Below the pieces are notes generated by a model that was not told the origin of the DNA, searched no databases, and saw only the letters and a program-made list of their open reading frames with translations. From positions 1-64,000 of the forward strand of contig JAPZLL010000031.1 of NCBI GenBank assembly GCA_036250225.1: 64,000 bases of DNA, read 5' to 3'. This document shows positions 55,240 to 64,000 of this stretch, piece after piece (position 1 is the first letter of the stretch; every line of letters begins with the position of its first letter). The position numbers and the translations under genes are program-made. The stretch comes from Cercophora sp. LCS_1 (lineage: Eukaryota; Ascomycota; Sordariomycetes; Sordariales; Lasiosphaeriaceae).

Positions 55240-57223
55240 GGTGGCAAGATGGTCGCAAACCGGTCGGCCGGCGGCGCTCAAGGATATCCAGCAGGTAAAG
55301 GAGAAAGGGGAGGGCGGGATTCGGGGTTGTCCATCAAACCCAGATCCGCGGGCGCGACAAGAGAAAGCTGGGAGGCGACGATGACGAAGGCGCTCGCTGT
55401 GTTGTGTTGGTGGGGGTGGGACGGAGGGTCGGGCCTAACCTAGGTTTAAAAGTTTCCTACGCGCCAACAACCTCTTAAAGGTACCTAGATAGGGGGTAGC
55501 TAGGTTGGTATATACTAGGTTTCTGTTGCGCCGAAACCACTTTGCTGGACTAGCTGTCTGGGGCGGCACAGCAGGCCGGGGCGATGTGCTGCAGGTTGGT
55601 GCCCTGCGTGCTGAGCTGCGCGTTCTTGTCTGCGTGTGCGGGAAGGACGCAGTTGGCGCAAGTCCTCACTACTGCAGGTCGACTTGAAGCTGTCCGCGAA
55701 GAGGGCTGGGGGTTATCTGAGACCCAGCCTGGTCGCCTGAGGTCCTGCAGGAGAGCAAATCCTGTTGTTGGCGGAGCCACAACTCTTGCTGTGGTGCCTT
55801 TGTCCCTCGGGTTCGACCCGACACTCGAATCCGAAAGCGAGCACAAGCCTTTTATCTAGCTTCGGCACAGAAATGCAGCATGCAAGCAACCGATGTCCTT
55901 AGTGGGAGGTTTGGGTCTTGAACCCCTTGCTCGATCCCCAACAGCCCTTCCGCGTATTCGTCACCGGATTGGGAGTCGAACAACAGCTGTGGGTCTCTTC
56001 CCGTCGCAATGGAGCTCGCAAAAGAGGTCCCGCAGGGGAAGGCTGAAAAGTCGGGCTCCCTGCGACCTATGAATCATGACGAGGGCAGCGCGACGATCAG
56101 CTAGTGACGGGAGCCCCAGTTAGCGAACACGGACGGTTGCCCCAACTTGGGCGCCTGGGATTGCAAGTCGGACCCGAGTGATCCGGGAACTTTTGGGTGT
56201 CACGATAGGGCTCTGTCGCCCTGCAGCTGCGCCCACGACGACAGTCTGGTTGCGCGGCTTTGAGGTGCCTGGCTCAAGGGTTGTGTGCCACCTAATGGTC
56301 TCCTGTTCTGGAAGCGTCCACGCGAAACTGCCCGGGGCCCGACGTGGGCTGGAATGGACCCCACTGCGGGGGGGGCAGAGCCGGCGGAATCAACCCCGAT
56401 CCTCCACCGACACCAAGAATTATCTTGCCGATTGGACGTGTCTTGGAGAGGTCCCTGTACTCTGGATCGAGCATTTCATACATATCTTGACTTCTAGAGT
56501 ACTGGCCGTTGAGCGTCTTTGCTCAAGCTCGTGAGAGGAGTCCAGAAATGGTTCTGGCAACGGGAATGTGCCTAGGCGGCAGCAGGGTGTCGTCGTCGGC
56601 GACTGTTTGCTCTCTCAAAACTCCTTCCTCTAAGTCTAGGTGATCAGTCGCTCTGGTTAGCAAGTCTAGTTTTACGGCACGAGCCGTGACCGAAACCGAG
56701 GCCGGACAGCCATCTTCAGAATGTACGTGTAACCCACAAGCCTGAAACTCTCGGCTTGGGCGACAGAACTGCAATCAAGATAGGCAGGCATCTGATGTTC
56801 CGTCCGTCGAGATAGCTAGAGGTCGTCTGAAAATTTACTGTCGACTTCCCTTGTGACCTTCCTGTTGCGAAGACCCGACCGTGGTTTTTTCACTTGATGT
56901 TGGTATGGGAGCTTGGTGGGGAGCAATATCTTCCTGGGCTGACATCTGCCCAAGCCCCACTTCCACCTGGGCGGGAACGTGGATACGTTATCGTGGTCCC
57001 TATGAGACTGCCACCCACTTGATAGCGCCGGTGCGGCTGCAAGTCATAACGAAAGGTACCCCGATACCGACAAATACACGGTGATGATACGTGGCTGCAG
57101 AAACGTTGCGAAGCCTGAACCCGGGCTCGGCAGCTCTGTGGTGGTCTCCAGCCTTGTGAACTGGCTCCACACTCCAATACAAATGCGCTAGCTCTGAATG
57201 CGAATCTTTGGGTGACTGGTGTA
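55240..57223. other. 2-kb gene-poor stretch
   Basis: No credible gene. CCTAACCTAGGTTTAAAAG at about 55435-55455 and CCTAG/TAGG-rich sequence at 55470-55520 look like decayed repeat or insertion sequence. A B-box-like GGTTCGACCC near 55809 lacks an A box. Confidence 0.5.
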
Positions 57224-58719
57224 TTAAGTTGGCTGCTCTACATCTTGTGGTGCCCGAAGCGTGAGGGACTTTGTCTTTTGATAATCAACGGCTCGGCCAG
57301 TAGCTACCAATGCGCGCCGTTTTGCCATCCGGGCCTCTTTGGCGTGCCGATTGCTTTTGATATGCCTTTGCCACAACTCTTCTGTCATGAAAGTTTTGTT
57401 GCAAAGTTGACAGGTCTTGTTGCATGGCGTGGCTTGCCGATTGCACCGTTCGAGCTCTTGTGTCAACACCTCTCGGGCTGTTTCCGAAAGATTGACTGGG
57501 GAGGGAAGCTCCTCGTTACACAGAAACTTGCTCGTCACCTCAACACCCTTCTTGGCCACAGCATCACCCCATTTTTGGACATCCGTGCTATCCAGCACAT
57601 ACAGTCGGTCAAGAAGCTTTTCTTCCTGTAGGCTGGCCAACGTCTTTTTGGCAATCCATCTGACTTGGTAAGCAGCATAACGTCGGGTTGCTGTTTTCGT
57701 CCCTTCTACGCCGGCTTCTTTCAACTTGTCCAACTCAGGGCTGTCGTGGGTCTCCTTCAAGGTTCGCAGATATGGCTCGAATTGCCAGAAGCCGATGGAT
57801 TGCATGATGCCTTTCGTACGATCGACCGTCTTCCCCGCATTCACCTTGGCCTGGTACCATTCGTACACCTCTGCCGTTTCAGCAAGGAGGCCATTCTGGA
57901 CCATTTTGTCTACCCGGCTGTTGAGCCGTTCATTCAAAAGCTCACGTCGGCCATAGAGCCAGAAAAGTAGGACATTCCAGGGCAACGGTGCGGACTCTGA
58001 GCCAGAAGCTGTCCACTTGGACTCCTTGCGGCTGCGCTGTTCAGCGTAAATGTCAGATGCACGTCGTCCCGTGGTTAAAAATATCTCGAGGGAATTGCGG
58101 ATCTTGCGCGTGTCCTTGGGGTGCCATCGGTCGGCCATGACGGGGTCAACTTCTCGCAGCTTTGCGAGCATGACTTCTGCCGACTCGGAAAGAATAGGAA
58201 ACTTGGCCAGAAGTTCTTCCCGGGGCTCTGACGGCCTCTCCTGCTTGACGAGGTTGTCGTCGAACAACAAGCCATCAATGTAGTACGACGATCCTCCGAC
58301 AACGATCGGAAGCTTTCCTCTGTTGCGGATCTCTCCAATGATCTTTGTTGCCTCGCGGCGGAACTCCAGTACAGTCCAAGGATCTTCGTCTAAGCGGATG
58401 TTTCCTAACAGGTGGTGCGGAATGCCTCGTTGCTCCTCGATCGACAGCTTGTTGGTGATGACGGGGAGGTCTTGATACATCTGCATCGCATCCGCGTTTA
58501 TTATTTCGCCGTTAAATTTGGCTGCTAACTCAACGGCAAGCTGAAATTGTGTTAGCTAAGCGCATAAGAAGATGGTTTGAAGATCAGATTGTGACTAATT
58601 CTCCTTACATCTGACTTGCCCGTGCCCGTAGAGCCAAATATGACGATAAGGGGGTCCATGATCGATCTGCGAATGGTTGCTGTCAACTTGATGCGGTGGA
58701 GGATTGAGGGGAGCCTCAT
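57224..58719 (-). CDS. MOD5: MOD5, tRNA dimethylallyltransferase
   Basis: Exons are 58719 (or 58659)-58609 and 58540-57224, giving 475 or 455 residues. The enzyme isopentenylates A37 of tRNAs reading UNN codons. The P-loop is IVIFGSTGTGKSDLAVELAA; further motifs are EIINADAMQMYQDLPVITNK and KLPIVVGGSSYYIDGLLFD. KGIMQSIGFWQFEPYL and RRYAAYQVRWI continue the core. A C-terminal zinc finger CQLCNKTFMTEELWQRHIKS binds tRNA. Two in-frame ATGs exist: 58719 adds 20 residues rich in Arg/Leu (MRLPSILHRIKLTATIRRSI) that look like a mitochondrial targeting signal, and 58659 begins MDPLIVIF. Yeast MOD5 makes mitochondrial and cytosolic/nuclear forms the same way. Confidence 0.94.
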
Positions 58720-59167
58720 TGACGACGTTGGGAATAGCGCCGTGTGCAAAGGAGTTTGCGGCGCATCGTCGCGCAACCTTAATTGCTGAGGCGCGAAACG
58801 AGGCCTTGGTTCACTTTGCCCTCCCGGCTTGGCGTTGAAAATGCTAGAGAGCTCTTGGCGGGGTCCTAATCGGGTTGGGCTGCCCCTAACTGCGACCGCA
58901 CGGTGCACCCTGTTTTCCAGCTGCTTCAGACAGCGGCAGGGGTCACGTGCAGGCCCATTCAAATTTGGACACATCGCAGAATAACTTTTAGAAGGCCAGA
59001 TATCTGGAGGAGCCAGCCACTCCACCCGTCTCCTTTCTCCCCTTTCCACAAAACGCGCCGACGACACTCGCATCTCCTCGAGTTGTTGTCGCTCAATTCA
59101 ACCTCTCTTTACTTTTCTTCTGGATGACTTAATCTTTCGGGTCCTCTTTTTTCTGCAATTGCCCATC
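58720..59167. other. Divergent promoter MOD5 / SEC61
   Basis: C/T-rich leader towards SEC61; a C/T tract and ACGCGCC-like sequence occur near 59051-59056. No gene seen. Confidence 0.5.
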
Positions 59168-60760
59168 ATGAGTTCCCGTAAGTCTCCCGCGCGACGCGCC
59201 CAGTCGTCATACCCAAAGCTCCATCGCAGCTCATTGAGCTTCGGTCCGCCTCGCGACAATGCGCTGACTCACCTTCTGTGCTGCAGTACGATTTCTTGAC
59301 CTCGTCAAGCCCTTCGTGCCGTTCCTCCCCGAGGTCCAGCAGCCGGAGACCAAAATCCCGTTCAACCAAAAGTTGATGTGGACAGGCTTGACGCTCCTGA
59401 TCTTCCTGGTCATGAGCCAGATGCCGCTCTATGGCATTGTCTCGTCCGACACCTCCGATCCGCTATACTGGCTCCGCATGATGATGGCGAGTAATCGAGG
59501 AACGTTGATGGAATTGGGTATCACCCCCATTATCTCCTCGGGCATGGTCTTCCAGCTTCTCGCTGGCACCCACATGATCGACGTCAACCTTGACCTCAAG
59601 TCGGACCGCGAGCTCTACCAGACTGCCCAGAAGCTTTTCGCCCTGATCCTATCAGTTGGCACTGCTACCGTCTACGTCTTCACCGGTCTCTACGGTCCCC
59701 CGAGCGAGCTCGGCGCTGGCATCGTCTTCTTGCTGATCCTTCAGCTCGTTGTTGCCGGCATGATCGTCATTCTCCTCGATGAACTCCTCCAAAAGGGTTA
59801 CGGTCTTGGCTCCGGAATCTCTCTCTTCATCGCCACCAACATTTGTGAGTCGATCATGTGGAAGGCTTTCTCTCCCACCTCGATCAACACCGGCCGTGGT
59901 CCCGAGTACGAGGGCGCCGTCATCGCTCTCTTCCACCTCTTGATGACCTGGCCCAACAAGCAGCGGGCTCTCCAGGAGGCGTTCTACAGGCAGAACTTGC
60001 CCAATATCATGAACCTTCTCGCTACCCTTGTCGTCTTCGCCGCCGTCATCTACCTTCAAGGCTTCCGCGTCGAGATCCCCGTCAAGTCTTCCCGCCAGCG
60101 TGGTGCTCGTGGCTCGTACCCCGTCCGCCTTTTTTACACCTCGAACATGCCCATCATGCTCCAGTCCGCTCTCTCGTCGAACATCTTCCTGATCAGCCAG
60201 ATGCTCTACTCCCGATTCTCTGAGAACCTTCTCGTCCGTCTCTTCGGTGTCTGGGAGGCCAAGGATGGCTCTTCTCAGCTCTCTGCTGTGTCTGGCCTTG
60301 TCTACTACATGTCGCCTCCTCTCAACTTCAAGGATGCTCTTCTCGACCCCATTCACACCGCTGTCTACATTGCTTACATGCTTACCGCCTGCGCTGTGTT
60401 CTCCAAGACTTGGATTGAGGTCTCCGGCTCCAGCCCCCGCGATGTTGCCAAGCAGCTCAAGGATCAGGGCCTTGTGATGGCAGGCCACCGTGACCAGAGC
60501 ATGTACAAGGAGCTCAAGCGCATCATCCCCACTGCCGCCGCCTTTGGCGGTGCCTGCATTGGTGCTCTTTCCGTTGCTAGCGACCTGATGGGTGCTCTCG
60601 GCTCCGGAACTGGTACCCTCCTCGCTGTCACGTAAGTTGCGAGCCCCCAAACACAGAATATCCTCGATACTGACGACCCAATAGCATCATCTACGGTTAC
60701 TTCGAGATCGCTGCCAAGGAGGGAGACCTTGCAGGGATGAAGGGTATGGTGATGGGCTAG
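59168..60760 (+). CDS. SEC61: SEC61 alpha, ER translocon pore
   Basis: Exons are 59168-59177, 59287-60631 and 60685-60760, giving 476 residues. The first exon encodes only MSS plus one base; splicing gives MSSLRFLDLVKPFVPFLPEV. Sec61 alpha forms the protein-conducting channel of the ER. Ten membrane segments are visible. Motifs include GTLMELGITPIISSGMVFQL, the GLGSGISLFIATNICESIMW segment, and FRVEIPVKSSRQRGARGSYP in the ribosome-binding loop. YMLTACAVFSKTWIEVSGSS precedes the conserved C-terminal loops. The end IIYGYFEIAAKEGDLAGM is in the last exon. Length is exactly as in the family. Confidence 0.98.
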
Positions 60761-63176
60761 ATAGCCACGAGTATGCTTTTGAGTTATCCAAGCTGGCCAA
60801 CAAAGAGTTGGCCGTGGATAACGGGGTGCCAAATCTAAATTCACTCTGTTGATTTTTCTTGGCGTCACCGTCTCTGTATAGGTGGAAGTGTGGCCGCCAT
60901 GTATTTTAGCAACAAACATCATAAAGGGAGGGCTTCCTAAAAAGCGGGCGGGGAATGCATTACGGCGCGGTCTTGTTGGTCAGCTGTCAACTTCAATCTG
61001 CCATCCAGGGTTCAGGTGCTGGGAAACAATATTCTGTTTATCTAATGAAAAGTTAATGACTCAAGGTGATGCCTGTCACGCCTAGATGCCGCCTCGGATT
61101 CTTACCGGATTCTTCCAGTCTTCATCAAAATGACGCCCAAGTATTGACATGATGGCAAGGCATTGATCGTAGCAGGGCGTCGGTCGACACGGCGGGATAC
61201 GAGATAAGTCCGAGGTTAAATGTCTAAGAGAAGGCTTCCTCAAACGAAACATGTGGTGTAGATAACATGAACTCACTTCCGTTCAGGCTAGACCGTTTCG
61301 TCAGGACATGGACACAAGGCACCCACAGGGCGCTCGCGAGGCACCTGCAGCGAAGAGGCACCTCACAACCATGATGCGACCCATGTATAGATCTCGCTCT
61401 TGACCTCGCTCTTGCTAGTCGGGGTGCATGTTTTGTTCACGGACATGCAGAAAACAGTCAAGAGATAACTGCATGTTGTCAAGACTAACCTTTGGCTCTA
61501 CATATTCGTGATGGTCCCGGCTTACCTGACCGGGCACCTGTCCCGGGCGTGGGCGTCGCTCGGGCGAATGATTTTTCTTGCATATGGACGTAGCAAAGAC
61601 AACTCGGCATGCCGGCCAAGCGTGACGGATGCATGTCCCCAGATATCTTGAAAGCACCCCAAACCGATCCCGCCCGCCTTTCTGCCGACCAAGCGCTGCG
61701 ATATTGCGGTCTGTTGCATCATGCCGAGTCGTTTACTAGCGAGAGCAATTCCCTCATCCACTGGGTGACTCACCTCCCGTCCTGTTGACGAAGGAGGTGT
61801 AAGCATAATAGAGGTGTGAACCATAATGAAAATGGCGGCCTACCCCCCTAGGATTCCTGGTCGCGTCGAGACGGCTAGCATCACCGTGGGCAAGCTGAAT
61901 GCCATAAATTAGGAAGGTCGCGAGAAGCGACTGCGGAGAAGCTACTGCGTCTGGGAGGCGGGAGAAGGGATCGGATGCGATGTAGCTTGGGCCTAGGCTC
62001 CTCCGCTAAACACGGCATCCCGGCGCGCTATCGCTGCAGGAGGAAAGTGGATGCAGGGCGCCAGGCGTGTGAGTGGGTTGAAGGATGCCGACTTTTCGAG
62101 GCGGCAAGCTCGAAAGAGACGCCGTTTGACTGTGCAAAGTAGCGGACTGTCCTGCCACAAGAGAGTTGGCGTCCTGTTTACCAAGGACCTGTCCCGCGCA
62201 ACGAGATAGGGTAAACGGAATTAGAAGTTGGTTTACAGTGCCGTTTTGTTGACCCCACCGGAGCTTCATGACTGACATCATGAGTTGGTGGTCCTGGAAG
62301 AGAGCTTTCGGTCCCCCACCACACAGCATGGAAGAACTTTGGAGCTTCTGGTAGGTGAGACAAAAACGGCTTATTGGCGCCACGCAGCGGGGAACCGATG
62401 TGCGCAACCTCGACCACACGGACGCGCTGCAGTTGCCCAATGGCCAATAGCCAGGGTCCCGTTCAGCAGCGGATGACGCCTTTGCAACTCGGGAGATCGA
62501 GCCTCATGTGCCGAGTCCTCTACCAGCCGCCAACGGATGCAAGTCATGTCGGTGACGGACAAAAGAACACGGGCGAGTACGTGCCCGGTCGTGTAAGACC
62601 GGAACAATGCAATCCATGCAAGCTCTTGCAGGCGATAACGGAGGAGGGGCAGACAAATTCTGTTTGCGTGCTGGGCGGCGGGAGGAGGGAGGGGAGGCCA
62701 GGCAGCTTCCCATTCACACTTTCCCAGCCATCCATCACCTTGATGGTCAATTTGGCACTGTCTGGGGAATCCCACCCTGGGGCAGGCAAAGCAGGTGCTT
62801 GTTTGAAATCAATGGCGGGGCAAACGTGCGGGTCCCGCAGCTCTCAACTCACCATGGGCAAAAAGGCCGAACGCGCCAAATGGGTCCAGGACCAAATGCA
62901 CGACAAACTCGGGCGGAGCGCAGTTAAAACTAGTCCGTCCCAATGCCGAGAAGTCTGCTCGGCGCCTCTATCCACTGTGGTTGTTTTGTCACTAAAGAGT
63001 TCCAAGTTGCCCTTTTCTCCTTCCCGCTCTCCTTTCTTCTGGTGACCGAGACATTAACCAGTCTTGCCTCGGGGATCGAGTGACGGCGACAGAATCCTCT
63101 GTCATTTCTCGGCACTCACCCACGCCACTCCCTTCTTCTCGCGCGCCCCGACCCAAGACGCGCCCGGACGGTCACC
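60761..63176. other. 2.4-kb gene-poor stretch
   Basis: Frames on both strands are short, overlap one another and lack domains. I see no tRNA boxes or rRNA. The last 300 bp would hold the promoter of the ABC transporter. Confidence 0.5.
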
Positions 63177-64000
63177 ATGGGCTTCGCCCAGTGTCCATGG
63201 CCGATATGGGCGGTGGACGACTTTAATCGGTGTTTTCTGGACGAGTGAGTACCCAGCTGCTTCGATATTGCCGCAATTGTGATTATCACATGTCGCCTCT
63301 CAACGCTGTGATTCTAACCTGGATGTTTTCACGATAGCTACCTCAGAATCCTACTACCCCTGATTGTAGTCGCCCTCTCGCTTATCCAGCTTTCGGTCTA
63401 CAACATTCTGCGCACTGTCAAGTTAAAACGAGGGCATCGCTATCAGGAAGTTCCGACCTCATCCGCTCCGATATCGCCGCATGATCACACGGACCTCCCA
63501 CCCGATGAGCAGCCTCTCAGCGAGAGCGAGGACGACGAAGCGCTTGCGATAAACGGTGGACGTCTTGCATTGGCCAAAACTACCACTAAGGGATCGATTG
63601 TTCAGGCCGACACCCCGCCGGGGCAGACGCTGCTGGTGGTCATTGAGGTCCTTGCCATTGCTGGCTTGGTCGTAATCAATGCGCTTGCGCTCACGCGCGA
63701 TGCCGGCAGAAGCACCCCGGCCGTTGCCAGTCTCACAGTCTGGGTCTACGTTTTGATCCTTGCGTCATTGCGTCTTTTCCTCGGGAACACACAATGGCGG
63801 GTGCCCAGGATTTGGAACCATACAGCTGCCATCTACGCTTTCCAATGGTTATTCTCGCTGGCACTCTTTCGCTCTTCTATCATCCATCCGGCTGCCGGGC
63901 TTACGCAGGCCCTCGCCTTCGTCGAATTCGCTTTGATTTCACTCCTTTTTTCGCTGGCTATTTTTACCAGGAAGGGGAATAAGACGGTCCTCCTGGAATG
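63177..64000 (+). CDS. ABCC-type transporter, N-terminal part
   Basis: Exons 63177-63244 and 63338 to beyond the window edge. Splicing gives FLDDYLRILLPLIVVALSLI. The N-terminus MGFAQCPWPIWAVDDFNRCF followed by several membrane segments (VVIEVLAIAGLVVINALALT, SLTVWVYVLILASLRLFLG, AAIYAFQWLFSLALF and ALAFVEFALISLLFSLAIF) fits the extra N-terminal membrane domain (TMD0) of MRP/Ybt1-like ABC transporters. An acidic cytosolic loop (DEQPLSESEDDEAL) lies between the first and second segments. The nucleotide-binding domains lie outside the window. Family is inferred from this domain only. Confidence 0.7.

Noticed and set aside
55800..55815. B-box-like GGTTCGACCC as a tRNA gene
   Set aside because: No A box at a suitable distance and the last position of the B box does not fit.
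59652..60650. 332-codon open frame antisense to SEC61
   Set aside because: It is the complement of a highly conserved, codon-biased gene. Its product is Gly/Glu/Asp-rich low complexity without a domain.
1..64000. CRISPR array, rRNA genes or intact transposon
   Set aside because: No regular spacer-repeat array, rRNA-like region or transposase/reverse transcriptase motif found on either strand.

Overview
This is a segment of a filamentous ascomycete nuclear chromosome (Pezizomycotina, most likely Sordariomycetes). The evidence is short GT..AG introns, mostly 43-110 bp, with CTAAC/CTGAC-type branch sites; a secreted GH11 xylanase; a fungal Zn2Cys6 regulator; a MIPC synthase; an NB-ARC/TPR STAND protein; and fungal versions of core genes. 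No bacterial, phage, CRISPR or intact transposon features were seen. Gene models were built by hand-joining open frames at splice sites and checking the reading phase; exon limits are in each entry.

Layout. 1-5.6 kb is accessory: degenerate direct repeats, fragments of a CmcJ/AsaB-like oxidoreductase and a coiled-coil frame, and an NLR-like STAND gene carrying an in-frame TAG. 6.6-26.4 kb is dense core genome: a mitochondrial-type two-RRM protein, PEX5, REX1 exonuclease, a Mis18/Yippee-like coiled-coil protein, a SET-MYND protein, prefoldin 5, a protein of unknown function, ORC1, PRP46 and NAS6. 26.5-34.6 kb holds the golgin SGM1/TMF, alkaline ceramidase, prefoldin 1 and MIPC synthase. 35.6-43.3 kb is sparser: a GT31-like glycosyltransferase, the GH11 xylanase, an orphan ORF, pICln, a small unknown protein and a tRNA-like relic. 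43.6-48.9 kb is core again: MFAP1/Spp381, POL12 and a Sec14/Pdr16-like lipid-transfer protein. 49-57 kb is accessory: a dead dehydrogenase end, a DHA2 transporter, a Zn2Cys6 regulator and about 2 kb without a recognisable gene. 57.2-60.8 kb holds the divergent pair MOD5 and SEC61. After a 2.4 kb gene-poor stretch, the window ends inside an ABCC-type transporter.

Functional links. Ceramidase and MIPC synthase both act on sphingolipids and lie about 1.6 kb apart. ORC1 and POL12, both replication genes, each have upstream ACGCG motifs resembling MluI cell-cycle boxes. PRP46 and MFAP1 are spliceosome components. Two prefoldin subunits (5 and 1) occur in one window. The transporter and Zn2Cys6 gene form a small accessory pair without a biosynthetic enzyme beside them.

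The points most worth a second look are the premature stop and two GC-AG introns in the STAND gene, the Mis18-like protein, the replication-gene promoter motifs, the two possible start codons of MOD5, unusual exon structures (an intron-split start codon, a 14-nt exon) and the tRNA-like relic. I did not find a convincing wholly new multi-gene system.
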